DNA of 64,000 nucleotides from Oscillospiraceae bacterium (GTDB lineage: Bacteria > Bacillota > Clostridia > Oscillospirales > Oscillospiraceae). Below, piece by piece: positions 1 through 10,000 of the stretch (position 1 is its first letter; each line of letters opens with the position of its first letter). Location: assembly GCA_009777235.1 (NCBI GenBank), contig WRMH01000001.1, positions 1-64,000 of the forward strand. The letters are read 5' to 3'. The notes under the pieces were generated by a model, which was given only the letters and a program-made list of their open reading frames with translations, was not told the DNA's origin and did no database searches. The translations under genes and the position numbers were made by a program.

Positions 1-1
1 G

Positions 2-628
2 AAGATGAGGTTGCCGGAGTTTAGAGGGGAGTGGGAGCGTGTCCGATTGGGAAAAATCGCAGATAATTTTCAATATGGATTGAATTCTTCCTCAAAAGAG
101 TATGATGGAGAAAATAAATACTTACGAATTACTGACATAGATGAAGAAAGTCGAAGTATTATATATAGTAACTTGACATCACCTAACTGCACCCTATCAA
201 ATGATTATAAGTTACGTAAAAATGATTTACTTTTTGCTCGAACAGGCGCGAGTGTTGGAAAAACATATCTATATAATCCAAATGATGATGTTGTGTATTT
301 TGCAGGGTACTTGATAAGATGCAATATAACAGATGCCTGTTCTCGATATGTATTCTACGTAACACTATCAGGGAAATACAATAAATGGGTACAAGTAATG
401 TCGCAGCGTTCAGGGCAACCAGGGATAAATGCAGAAGAGTATCAAATGTTTTCATTCCTACTCCCACCCATCGCCGAACAGCAAGCCATCGCCGAAGTCC
501 TCACCACTGCCGACCGTGAAATCAAGTTGCTCAAAAAAGACCTCGAACAGCACAAACTGAAAAAGAAATACCTCATGCAACAACTACTTACAGGCAAAAT
601 CCGTGTGAAAGGAGCAACGAAGACATAA
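2..628 (+). CDS. hsdS: Type I restriction-modification specificity subunit HsdS, 3' part
   Basis: This is the DNA-recognition subunit of a type I restriction-modification complex. The visible 208 codons hold one target-recognition domain followed by the conserved coiled-coil region (LPPIAEQQAIAEVL, then a Lys/Leu-rich helix ending in LLTGKIRV), which is the usual end of an HsdS protein. Full HsdS proteins are about 400 residues with two such domains, and the segment RLPEFRGEWERVRLGKIA is typical of the start of the second domain. The frame is open to the window edge, so the first half and hsdM probably lie upstream. The ATG at position 5 is therefore probably internal. The gene is followed by dinD and hsdR on the same strand. 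Confidence 0.88.
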   Translation, partial: KMRLPEFRGEWERVRLGKIADNFQYGLNSSSKEYDGENKYLRITDIDEESRSIIYSNLTSPNCTLSNDYKLRKNDLLFARTGASVGKTYLYNPNDDVVYFAGYLIRCNITDACSRYVFYVTLSGKYNKWVQVMSQRSGQPGINAEEYQMFSFLLPPIAEQQAIAEVLTTADREIKLLKKDLEQHKLKKKYLMQQLLTGKIRVKGATKT

Positions 629-712
629 AAGAAATCGAATTTGAACAGTTAAACCCGAGGGAGAGCGGCAAGCTGTACGCAAACCGAAGTAAAAAATAGT
701 GGAGGAATTATT

Positions 713-1576
713 ATGGGGGTATTAAAAGCGAAAGAATATAAGCGATTCGAGGACATCAAGCATCTTCGAGATGACGGCAGTGAATACTGGATTGGCCGTG
801 AGCTTTCTACCGAACTGGGTTATGTTCAATGGCGCAATTTCTCAAAAGTTCTTGACAAGGCGAAACTTGCTTGCAAAAACAGCGGCTTTGATATAGATGA
901 TCATTTTGCTGAGGTCAGCAAAACGATACAAATGCCTAAAACTGCAAGTAAAGAAGTCATCGACTATGAACTCTCCCGCTATGCTTGTTATCTCATCGTT
1001 CAAAACGGTGACCCGCGCAAGGAGGTCATCGCGCATGGACAGACCTACTTTGCAATACAAACGCGCCGACAAGAAGTGGCGGATTATTTCAATCAGCTTG
1101 ATGAGGATAACAAGCGGCTTGTAGTGCGCGGAAATATCAAGCAATGGAATCAAATGCTTGCCGAAGCCGCCCGTAATGCTGGGTTGATTACAAACGAAGA
1201 ATATGCCATCTTTCAAAACGCCGGATATAAAGGCTTATATGGCGGTCTTGATGTTGAAGATATCCATACCCGGAAAAATCTGAACCAAAATGAAAAAATC
1301 CTTGATTTCATGGGAAGTGAGGAGCTCGCGGCAAATCTTTTTCGCATTACTCAGACCGAGAGCAAATTGAATCGTGAGAATGTGCAGGGGGCGCGGGCAG
1401 CAATCGCTACGCATTATACGGTCGGCAGAAAAGTCAGACAAACCATCAAGGACTTAGGCGGCACAATGCCGGAGGACTTGCCGACACCTGAAAAGGGTAT
1501 ATCCCAAGTGGAGCGTGAGCAAATTGCAAAATTGAAGCGTAAAGCTAAGAAAAACCCGCTGTTGCTTGATGAATAG
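713..1576 (+). CDS. dinD: DinD-like DNA-damage-inducible protein (BRO-N type)
   Basis: This is a 287-residue protein of the DinD family, named after the SOS-induced E. coli protein. Its N-terminal part (about residues 10-110) resembles the BRO-N fold found in phage antirepressors, with the motif YWIGRELSTELGY, and its C-terminus is rich in Lys/Arg. E. coli DinD is reported to interfere with RecA filaments; that role is not shown here. The start has an excellent ribosome-binding site (GGAGG, 8 bases upstream). The gene sits between hsdS and hsdR in the same direction, a position where accessory genes of type I restriction loci are often found. No LexA box was recognised upstream. Confidence 0.85.
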   Translation: MGVLKAKEYKRFEDIKHLRDDGSEYWIGRELSTELGYVQWRNFSKVLDKAKLACKNSGFDIDDHFAEVSKTIQMPKTASKEVIDYELSRYACYLIVQNGDPRKEVIAHGQTYFAIQTRRQEVADYFNQLDEDNKRLVVRGNIKQWNQMLAEAARNAGLITNEEYAIFQNAGYKGLYGGLDVEDIHTRKNLNQNEKILDFMGSEELAANLFRITQTESKLNRENVQGARAAIATHYTVGRKVRQTIKDLGGTMPEDLPTPEKGISQVEREQIAKLKRKAKKNPLLLDE

Positions 1577-1624
1577 GTGCGTATACCGCAAACAACCGAT
1601 TCATAGAAAATGAGGTCAAAACAT

Positions 1625-4600
1625 ATGACGATAAACAATCCCAACTCATACCTCGAAAAGGAATTCCAAGCGCAAGCGACGGATGTGCTGCAAAAGCTCG
1701 GCTATACGGTGCTGTCGCCCGAGGAGTGCTATCAGCAGCGCGGCGGGCGATATCATGTTCTGCTGGGTGACATTCTACGCGCCAAGCTACGGGAACTAAA
1801 TATGTTTGAGTACGGCGGTACAAAGTACCGCTTTAAGCCCGCCAATATCGAACGAGCTATTGACGAACTGAACATCAGCATCGACGATGCGGGCGGGCTG
1901 ATTAAGGCAAGCGAGAAGATATATGACGCGCTGTTACTTGGGCGCGACTTACCCGAAACAGTCGCTGACGGGCGGTCGCTTTCGTTCAACCTGCGTTTTA
2001 TCGACTGGGATAACATCGAAAATAACGCTTTCCATGTCACACAGGAGTTTTCGGTGTCCAATGCGGCGGGTGACGGCGGCGCAATACCCGACCTTGTGCT
2101 GTTTGTCAACGGTATACCACTCGGCGTGATTGAGTGCAAATCGCCCATGCTTGACGAAAACCTTGCTGTGGCGCAGCATATCCGCAACCACGGCGCGGAG
2201 TATATCCCGCAGCTTTTCAAGTTCGCGCAGATATTACTCGCAAGCAACAAAAATGCCGTACGCTTCGCTACAGCGGGAACCCCTAAGAAGTTTTGGAATA
2301 TATGGAGAGAAGAATATACAGACTGGCAAAACGAAAAACTCGCGCTGTGCGTGGTTGACCGCATACCGACCGAGCAGGACAAGTCGTTGGTGTCGCTGTT
2401 ATCAAAGGAGCGGCTACTGCGGCTCACGCGATATTTTACGCTGTATGACGCGAATGTAAAGAAAATAGCGCGGTATCAGCAGTTTTTCGCCGTCGAGGAA
2501 ATCATCAAGACCGTCAATTCGACCGACCCTGTGACCGGCAATCGCCAAAGCGGGGTTATTTGGCATACGCAGGGTAGCGGAAAGTCGCTGACAATGGTGA
2601 TGTTAGCGAAATACCTATTGGAGCAGATTCGCGGCAGCAAAGTAGTCATTGTAACCGACCGCACCGAGCTTGACCGTCAGATTGAAAAAACATTCAGCCA
2701 CACGAAGTTAAAACCCGCCCGCGCCACCAGCGGGAAAAACTTGATTGACCTTATAAACGAGGGTAAATCGGACATCGTGACGACGATTATCAACAAATTC
2801 AACACAGTGGAAAACAGCAAGGTAAAAATTGAAAGCCGCGACATTTTTGTGCTTGTAGACGAGAGTCACCGCACGAATTACGGCTCACTTGCGGCAAAAA
2901 TGAGGTTTGTGTTCCCAAATGGATGCTATATCGGTTTCACGGGTACTCCGCTGATGAAAAACGAAAAGACCGCCGCTCGTTTCGGAGGAAATTATATTCA
3001 CAAATACACAATCAAAGACGGGGTTGACGACAATGCCATCGTGCCGCTCATTTATGAAGGGCGTTTTGTGGAGCAGAAGGTTGACGAAGCGAACATCGAC
3101 TTGTGGTTTGACCAGATAACCCGCCGCCTTTCCGAAAAGCAAATCGAAGACTTAAAGAGCCGGTGGTCACAGCTTAGGCGGCTCACATCCACCGATGCCC
3201 GCATCCGCCGTATTGCGCTTGATATTAACACGCATTTCCTTAATAGTTTCAAAAATACAGATTTCAAAGCTATGCTCGCTTGCAATTATAAACGCGACGC
3301 GGTGCGGTATTTGGAGTGCTTTGAACAACTTGGCGACTTGACAACTGCCGTGGTTATTTCGCCGCCTGATATGCGCGAGGGTTATGAGGACATGGACGAA
3401 GACCCGGACGACAAGGTTCTCGCATATTGGAAAAAGATGATGAACCGATACGGAAATTTTGAGGTTTATGAGGAAATTACTAAAAATCGATTCCTTGACG
3501 GCGATATTGACATTCTTATCGTTTGCGGAAAACTGCTGACAGGTTTTGACGCACCGCGCACACAGGTTATATACATCGACAAGGAGTTAAAGGAACACGG
3601 ATTATTGCAGGCTATCGCAAGGGCAAATCGTCTGTACGGCGGCAAGGATTACGGGCTAATTGTGGATTATCGTGGCTTGATTTTCAAGCTCGATGAAGCA
3701 ATGGAGATATACAGCGGCGCGGGGCTTGAAAATTTTGACAGCGGCGAAATAAAAGGCGCGGTTGTTGATGTTATTTCCTGCGTGGGTAAAATCCGTGAAA
3801 CATATTCAAGTTTGCTCGACATTTTCGACGGGTTGCGTAACAGCAAGGACACCGAAGCACTTGAGGTACACCTTGCTGACGATAAAATCCGCGAAGATTT
3901 TTACGCCGCTTTGTGCGAATTCGGTAAGGCTCTGGCGCTGGCGCTGGGCTCCGAAAAAGTATATGAATCGTTGCCAAAAGACGAAATTCAGCGATATAAA
4001 CAGGCTTTCGCGTTCTTTTCAAAAGTCCGCAGAAGTGTAAAAATTCGTTATGCCGACTCAATCGACAACACCGAATACGAGCCGCAAATGCAAAATCTGC
4101 TTGATACGCATCTTGCTGTTGCAGGGTTAAAACAAATCACCAACCCTGTGGATGTACTCAATCAGGACGAGCTTGAAAAAGAGATTGCCCAGCTCGGCTC
4201 CGCCCGCGCCAGAGCGGATGCTATCAGCTCTACAATGACAAAAAGCATCAGCGAACATTTCGACGAAAACCCGGCGTTTTATGATAGCTTTTCCAAGCGT
4301 ATCAAGGAAGTTTTGGAAGAATACAAAGATCGCGTTATATCCGAAGCGGAGTATCTTAATAAGATGAAAGATATTCTGGAGGATTATCGCAAGGGGCAGA
4401 CAAATATTGTGTTTCCCGAAAAAATAAAAGGAAATGTCCACGCACAGGCGTTTTATGGCGTTATCGGCTCAGCTTTGGATGGAGTGGTCAATGAGCCAGG
4501 TATTGAATATCTGACAGAAATATCACTCGCTACCACAGAAATCATTCAGCAGCATAATTCTGTTGACTGGCAGACAAATACTGACATTCATAAACGTATT

Positions 4601-4720
4601 GCACAGGATATAGACGACTTGTTCTACGAATATGAGAAAAAGGGATTAAAGGTTGATTTTGACACAGTTGATAAAATCATCGAGAACGTCAAAACAGTTG
4701 CTCTGCGGAGGTTTCGATGA
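1625..4720 (+). CDS. hsdR: Type I restriction endonuclease subunit HsdR
   Basis: This is the motor and nuclease subunit of a type I restriction enzyme (1031 residues, the usual length). An N-terminal PD-(D/E)xK nuclease motif is visible at about residues 155-172 (PDLVLFVNG then GVIECK). The Walker A motif (TQGSGKS) follows near residue 315 and the DEAD-like box (VLVDESHR) near residue 410. A helicase motif VI-like segment (LLQAIARANR) lies near residue 665. The chosen ATG has GAGG upstream at a good distance; an in-frame ATG at 1610 is possible but lacks a ribosome-binding site. It acts with HsdM and HsdS to cut foreign DNA after ATP-driven translocation. Its stop overlaps the next gene by 4 bp. 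Confidence 0.95.
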   Translation: MTINNPNSYLEKEFQAQATDVLQKLGYTVLSPEECYQQRGGRYHVLLGDILRAKLRELNMFEYGGTKYRFKPANIERAIDELNISIDDAGGLIKASEKIYDALLLGRDLPETVADGRSLSFNLRFIDWDNIENNAFHVTQEFSVSNAAGDGGAIPDLVLFVNGIPLGVIECKSPMLDENLAVAQHIRNHGAEYIPQLFKFAQILLASNKNAVRFATAGTPKKFWNIWREEYTDWQNEKLALCVVDRIPTEQDKSLVSLLSKERLLRLTRYFTLYDANVKKIARYQQFFAVEEIIKTVNSTDPVTGNRQSGVIWHTQGSGKSLTMVMLAKYLLEQIRGSKVVIVTDRTELDRQIEKTFSHTKLKPARATSGKNLIDLINEGKSDIVTTIINKFNTVENSKVKIESRDIFVLVDESHRTNYGSLAAKMRFVFPNGCYIGFTGTPLMKNEKTAARFGGNYIHKYTIKDGVDDNAIVPLIYEGRFVEQKVDEANIDLWFDQITRRLSEKQIEDLKSRWSQLRRLTSTDARIRRIALDINTHFLNSFKNTDFKAMLACNYKRDAVRYLECFEQLGDLTTAVVISPPDMREGYEDMDEDPDDKVLAYWKKMMNRYGNFEVYEEITKNRFLDGDIDILIVCGKLLTGFDAPRTQVIYIDKELKEHGLLQAIARANRLYGGKDYGLIVDYRGLIFKLDEAMEIYSGAGLENFDSGEIKGAVVDVISCVGKIRETYSSLLDIFDGLRNSKDTEALEVHLADDKIREDFYAALCEFGKALALALGSEKVYESLPKDEIQRYKQAFAFFSKVRRSVKIRYADSIDNTEYEPQMQNLLDTHLAVAGLKQITNPVDVLNQDELEKEIAQLGSARARADAISSTMTKSISEHFDENPAFYDSFSKRIKEVLEEYKDRVISEAEYLNKMKDILEDYRKGQTNIVFPEKIKGNVHAQAFYGVIGSALDGVVNEPGIEYLTEISLATTEIIQQHNSVDWQTNTDIHKRIAQDIDDLFYEYEKKGLKVDFDTVDKIIENVKTVALRRFR

Positions 4721-5415
4721 TTAAATCCATTCTCCTGAACGGACGTGAAATATCATATGAGCTTGTACGGAAAAACGTAAAAAACATAAATCTGCGCATC
4801 CGTTCGGATTGCTCTGTATATGTGTCTGCAAACGCCCGTGTCGCCGATAGTGTGATTGAAGAATTTTTGCATAAGAAAGCAGCATACATTGTATCAGCAT
4901 TGGACAAGTATGCAGAGATTGCGAAATACGCTGTGGACAAACACAATTATGTTACAGGCGAGAGTTTTCACTACTTGGGCAAAGACCTTCGGTTAGTTGT
5001 TACGCAGGGTAAGAATAATGTGTCGTCCGATGGGGTTTATCTCGCCATGAGTGTCGCAGACGTATGTGATAATCAACAAAAAGAAAAACTAATAGCAAAG
5101 TGGTACGATACACAGTGCAGAGAAATATTTTCTGATATTATTTCCGATACATTCCCGATTTTTCAAAAATATGGTGTGACGATGCCGCAACTAACATTAC
5201 GGAATATGTCTTCACGTTGGGGAAGCTGTCAGCCAAAGCGTGGAATCATTACACTCAACAAAAAACTAATCGAAGTTCCGCGTAACGCTGTTGAGTATGT
5301 AGTCATGCACGAGTTTGTGCATTTTTTGCACCCGAATCATTCTACAAAGTTTTACGAGATGTTAGCTACCCTGATGCCGGATTGGAAAGCTCGGAAAAAG
5401 CTCCTTGAGTCTTAG
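4717..5415 (+). CDS. YgjP/SprT-like zinc metallopeptidase (DUF45, M48 type)
   Basis: This is a 232-residue protein of the YgjP-type family often found at the end of type I restriction operons. The zinc-binding HExxH motif (HEFVHFLHPNH) lies at about residues 197-207, preceded by the typical family segment MSSRWGSCQPKRGIITLN. It has no signal peptide or membrane segment, so it is cytoplasmic. The ATGA overlap with hsdR implies translational coupling. The family is a genuine metal-dependent hydrolase by motif, but its substrate is unknown; a role in restriction control or in cleaving protein-DNA adducts, as for SprT proteins, would be inference. Confidence 0.88.
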   Translation: MIKSILLNGREISYELVRKNVKNINLRIRSDCSVYVSANARVADSVIEEFLHKKAAYIVSALDKYAEIAKYAVDKHNYVTGESFHYLGKDLRLVVTQGKNNVSSDGVYLAMSVADVCDNQQKEKLIAKWYDTQCREIFSDIISDTFPIFQKYGVTMPQLTLRNMSSRWGSCQPKRGIITLNKKLIEVPRNAVEYVVMHEFVHFLHPNHSTKFYEMLATLMPDWKARKKLLES

Positions 5416-5528
5416 GTCAGACTGTATTGCAATTTTTTACCTTTCGTGAAAAGGTATAACCGCAAAGTGAACCCGCCCATCTTTCGTGAGATTGTATCAA
5501 AAGTCGTCTACCTCCGCCACACCCAACC

Positions 5529-5573
5529 CTCAACACTCACCGATATTCCCGGTGGGCGTTGGGTTCAGTTTTT
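5529..5573 (+). terminator. Stem-loop terminator after the restriction operon
   Basis: An imperfect stem (arms about 5529-5542 and 5550-5563, including CACCG/CGGTG) is followed by TTCAG and a run of five T. It lies 114 bp after the metallopeptidase stop and just before the convergent gene on the other strand, the expected place for an intrinsic terminator. The rest of 5416-5592 shows nothing else. Confidence 0.5.
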
Positions 5574-5592
5574 CCACCCCGTCAAAATCGGT

Positions 5593-7080
5593 TTAGCGGG
5601 AGGATACTTCTGCGCGGAACATTACTATCTCGCCGTCTTTCTCATAAAATTCTCCTATTATGGCGTACTGATCTGAAACAAAAAGCGCGCCCCATATGTC
5701 GTGGTCATATCCGTCTCCGAACCAGTCGTCCGGATCATATGCAATAAACCACTCGTTTTCCAAATCAAAAAACAACAGCATATTATCAAAAGTGAGCGGA
5801 ATATTTGCGTCAAACAGTAAGTGCATGTTGAAACGGGGAGACCACCAGTCATAGTCCCACGCCTCTATCCTTGCGACAGTAAGATTATCCGGCCAATTGC
5901 CGTTCGGTCCTCCGGTATTTGCTATATCAATTATTTGGTCATAGTCTTTTTCCGTATCCATATAGAATGAAAATGGATATTTAACATAAGCGTCCATATA
6001 TTCGGAGACAGGTCCGTCTCGAGTCATGCCCGACCATACGCTGTCGCCGTTTTCTTGATATAAATACCCGCTTGTCTGCCCTATCAGGCGGACTACGTCC
6101 ATGTTAAGCTCGATAAACTGCGCCGGTGGCGGCGTTGGAGTAGGTATGGACAATGGGTCTTCGAAATGACCTAAGAAATAAGAATGCGGCGCCGGTGCCT
6201 CAGGGTCTGTATCTATATCCGCCCAAGGCGGAACACCCGCAACCATCCAGTCTCTCGTCAGCGAGAGGGTAGCTTCCCCCACGTATGAATCTACAGACTC
6301 CTCATTTACCGGGTATCCACCATAGACGTCAAAAACCCATGTGTAAACCTGTCCGTCTTCCATATGCCATGTCAAAGAGACCGTGCCGTAAGCCAAGCCG
6401 TCTATCCAGTAAGCGTGAACAACGCCTACCTCCGCATAGTTCGCGTCGGGCTGCCGATCAATAATCTGACCTGCCGCCGCCCCTAAAACACCTTCGCCGT
6501 TTGGCATATCGTTTTCCCAATATCCCTCATATCTGTAATTGTGGTAAATCCCCGTGCCATAGCCGCTTCGTTTGCCGTTTGAGTCGTATTCACCGATGTA
6601 AGTGCCGTCCGCAAATAAATCGGGAGGTTCGGGAGTGGGAGATGGCACAGGTGATGGACTTGGCGTTTCCAAATTGCCGGCCGGGGTTTCTTTTGGTCCT
6701 CTTTCAAAGCCGGTATCACCTTGCCTTGTCGTCTTTGGCAAAAAAGGCAAGGTATAGAAATCTAAAAAGTGACCGCCAAACGTGACGCCGAGCAGCAAAA
6801 TGATTACCGTCACCGCGATGCCGGCTTTTTTGCCGCCGGATTTCTTGCTGCCCGGCGGCGAAGTAAAGGGCGGATATTGCGGCGCGGGATATTGTGTGGC
6901 GGGATATACGGGAGCTTGCGGCGGATATTGAGACACAGCTTGCGGCTGCGATGGCTGCGTGACAGTGGGGGGAGGCTCTTGCGATTGCACAGCAGGGGCA
7001 GGCGGCGGCACGGGTGTTCCGCATTTTTTGCAAAATTTCTGTCCATCAGTTATTTGCGCGAAGCAGTTTGTGCAATTCAT
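5593..7080 (-). CDS. Zinc-ribbon, single-TM protein with MORN repeats
   Basis: This is a 495-residue protein of unknown function. It begins with a zinc ribbon (CTNC at residues 3-6 and CKKC at 17-20), then a Pro/Gln-rich linker to about residue 75. One transmembrane helix follows at about 88-105 (GIAVTVIILLLGVTFGGHFL), then a Pro/Ser/Thr linker. Two MORN-like units come next at about 158-200 (GTYIGEYDSNGKRSGYGTGI, then YEGYWENDMPNGEG). The remaining 290 residues are rich in Trp, Tyr and Asp and presumably lie outside the membrane. It starts 11 bp after the histidine kinase stop, so the two are probably co-transcribed. Similar zinc-ribbon/TM/Pro-rich proteins are common and uncharacterised in Clostridia. 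Confidence 0.75.
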   Translation of the reverse strand: MNCTNCFAQITDGQKFCKKCGTPVPPPAPAVQSQEPPPTVTQPSQPQAVSQYPPQAPVYPATQYPAPQYPPFTSPPGSKKSGGKKAGIAVTVIILLLGVTFGGHFLDFYTLPFLPKTTRQGDTGFERGPKETPAGNLETPSPSPVPSPTPEPPDLFADGTYIGEYDSNGKRSGYGTGIYHNYRYEGYWENDMPNGEGVLGAAAGQIIDRQPDANYAEVGVVHAYWIDGLAYGTVSLTWHMEDGQVYTWVFDVYGGYPVNEESVDSYVGEATLSLTRDWMVAGVPPWADIDTDPEAPAPHSYFLGHFEDPLSIPTPTPPPAQFIELNMDVVRLIGQTSGYLYQENGDSVWSGMTRDGPVSEYMDAYVKYPFSFYMDTEKDYDQIIDIANTGGPNGNWPDNLTVARIEAWDYDWWSPRFNMHLLFDANIPLTFDNMLLFFDLENEWFIAYDPDDWFGDGYDHDIWGALFVSDQYAIIGEFYEKDGEIVMFRAEVSSR

Positions 7081-7091
7081 AGTTTTACCTC

Positions 7092-10000
7092 CTACGACCC
7101 GACCTCTTGCTTTGCCAGCAGGCTATCCGCGTCTGCGACCGCTTTTTTGAAAGCGCTGTGCAGTATGTGCATGGAAATATCATCTAAGCCGCCTTGTATC
7201 TCTTGCGGCCACTGCTCGCTCAAAAGCCTCTCTATCAGTTTCCTTGCTTCATTTGAATCAAATTCTTTGCACGCCTTTTTTAGATCGCTTAATTTTTCGC
7301 GCAAAATGCTCTCTTTTTCCTTATTTAACCCGGCATTTGCCGTTTCGCGCCGGGCGTCGCTCTTTTCGATGAGCGCGGCAAGCAAGTCTATAAAGCCGGG
7401 AGTTTTCTCCGCTATTATTTCTATATCCCGGACTATTGCGGCTTTTTCCAGCTGCAGCGCTTCCAAAGATAAATCCTTTTCGCCTATGTTGGACAGTGCG
7501 CTTTTCATGCCGTGGACAGTCACAGCAAATATCTGCATATCTGTCTCGGATAAATCGCGTATATGGTCTTTCATACCGCTGAGTATATTTACGGCTTTTT
7601 TTGCGTCCGCCAAGAAGAATTTCATCATCGCTTCGGTATTCTTTGCCGCGCTGGGTACAAAATCTTTTACGATAAAGCCTTTTTCTTTCTGCAAACGCCG
7701 TGCCGCTTCCACGACCTCGCCCGGCTTTTTGTCACGGATAAAAGTATTTAGCGAGCTGTTTAGCTCACGCGAGTCTATTGGTTTTGCAATATATCCGTCA
7801 AAGCCGTTTTTCAAAAACATTTCCGACTGTCCGACAAGAGCGTTGGCCGTGAGTGCCACTATCGGTTTTGTATATCCCTTTTCGCGTATGATCTTGGTAG
7901 CTTCCATGCCGTCCATCTGCGGCATCATATGATCCATGAAAATAATATCATACGTATCTCCGTTATCTATTTTACGCACAACCTCAAGCCCGCTGCACGC
8001 GGTATCAATTTTAAGTCCATACGGCATTAACATACCTTGCGCTACATATATGTTAGATTCAACGTCGTCAACGATCAAGACGCTGCCATACGGCATATAC
8101 TCTCTAAAGAATTGGATTTTCTTTTCCATTATTGTGCTGCGGTAATGGAAGTTTTTCAGCTTTTCGACAAGCTCCGCCCCGCATATTTCCGTACCCACGC
8201 ATTTCTGAGGGATAGCTACGGTAAACACCGAGCCCTTTCCTTCCTCGCTCTGTATTGACATTTCACCGTCCATCATGGCCACAAGCCGTTTTACTATGTT
8301 CATGCCTAAGCCCGTGCCGATGACAGTCCTGTTTGCGCTCATGTTAAAGCGCGAATATTCTTCGCCAATCTTTTTCAGCTCTTCCTTCGACATACCTATA
8401 CCCGTATCGCTCACGCTAAATACAATGCGTATATCGTCGCTTATGCTCTGCGCGTCTCCGCTTTTTTCCGATTTGCCTTGGACATTTGCGGACTGTTTGG
8501 ATATTGAAAACTTTATCTCTCCCTCCTGCGTATATTTAAAGGCGTTGGATAGCAGGTTGTTGAGTATTTGTTTTATACGAAGCTCATCGCCTATCAGGTC
8601 GTGCGGTATATTTTCGTCTATTTCCAAACTGAATTTGATCGGCTTGCTATAGTAGCGCAAACGGTTTAGCTGAACCGTATCGTTTATGAGGCTCGGCATA
8701 TCATATTTTGTGGGCAGTATTTCAAGTTTACCCGCCTCAATTTTTGAAAGGTCGAGTATGTCGTTTATGATGCTCATTAACATATTGCCCGAGTCGTATA
8801 TCTTTCCGAGCGCCTCTTGCGTTTGCTGCGAAAGCTCCCGGTTTTGCATTTGCATTTCGGTAATGCCGAGTATCGCGTTCATCGGAGTGCGTATCTCGTG
8901 GCTCATGTTTGCAAGGAACGCGCTTTTGTAATTGCTGGTCTGTTCGGCATATTCCTTGGCCTCGATCAGCTCTTTTTCCATTTTTATTCTCTCGCGCAAA
9001 TCATAAGAGAATGCGAGCCCCATAAATGTATCTTCATCTCTTACGCGCATTGCCGTAAGCTCGGTCGCCACCGGCTCCCCGTCGCTTGTTTGGTGAATCC
9101 ATTCGCCGATAAATTTTTCTCCGTCAATTGCTTGTTTGATGATGTCAGAGACCTTACCTTCGGATTTTGAGCCGTCCGGCTGATATTCTTGCGAGAATTT
9201 AAAGAAGTTTTCGGTAAAGTCTTGCTTTGTGGTTTTGAGCATTTCAAGCAGGGCATTGTTACAGTCCATGATGTTTAGATTTTCATCATAGACCGTAAGT
9301 CCCACCGGCATATCGGCGAGTATGGTTTCATTGAGCCTTTGCGCGCGGCTTAGCTCTCTTTCCATTTGTATAATATTGCGCAAATCGTATATATAGCCAA
9401 GCGCGATGTATTTATCTCCCTGTTTTGTGCGCGTCATCGAAAGCTCGACAGGCAGCTGTTCACCGTCAGGTTTGAGATGAATCCATTTTACCTTGACCTC
9501 TCCGCCGTCAAAGACCTGACTTATAATTTCCTTTGCCTTATCATATGATTTTGAGCCGTCTGGCTGAAATTCCGGTGAGTGCCTCGCGCTGCCAAAGAAA
9601 GTGCTGTAAAATTCTCTTGTGACTCCATATAATTCCAAGACAGCCTCATTGCAATCAATGAATTTGAAATTTTCGTCAAATACCGTGAGTCCCACCGGAG
9701 CGTTATTGAAAATTATGCGTATATATTCGTTTTTTTCGTCTATCAATCTTTCCATTTCCGCGCGGATAACAGCGTTTGCGCATAAAAACGCGGCGGAATT
9801 CATCATGTCGATACTGTTTTGGGAGAAATGCCTCTCTCTTTTCCGCTCTTCAAACATGACGAAACCCCAAAACGTCTCTTGTATGAAAACAGGCGTGACA
9901 TATACCGAAATAACGCCAAAATTCTTTAGCAAAACGGTTTCCGGCATATCAGCCTGAAGCTCGCTCACGGGGCTGTTGAGCGATTTGCCGCTGCCAAAAA

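Noticed and set aside
5446-5676. A 76-codon frame in the convergent gap after the restriction operon
   Set aside because: It runs through the predicted terminator and into the zinc-ribbon gene, with no good ribosome-binding site.
6769-7932. A 387-codon open frame on the plus strand opposite the zinc-ribbon and kinase genes
   Set aside because: It is exactly antisense to two well-supported genes, has no ribosome-binding site and shows a Ser/Phe-rich composition typical of antisense frames.
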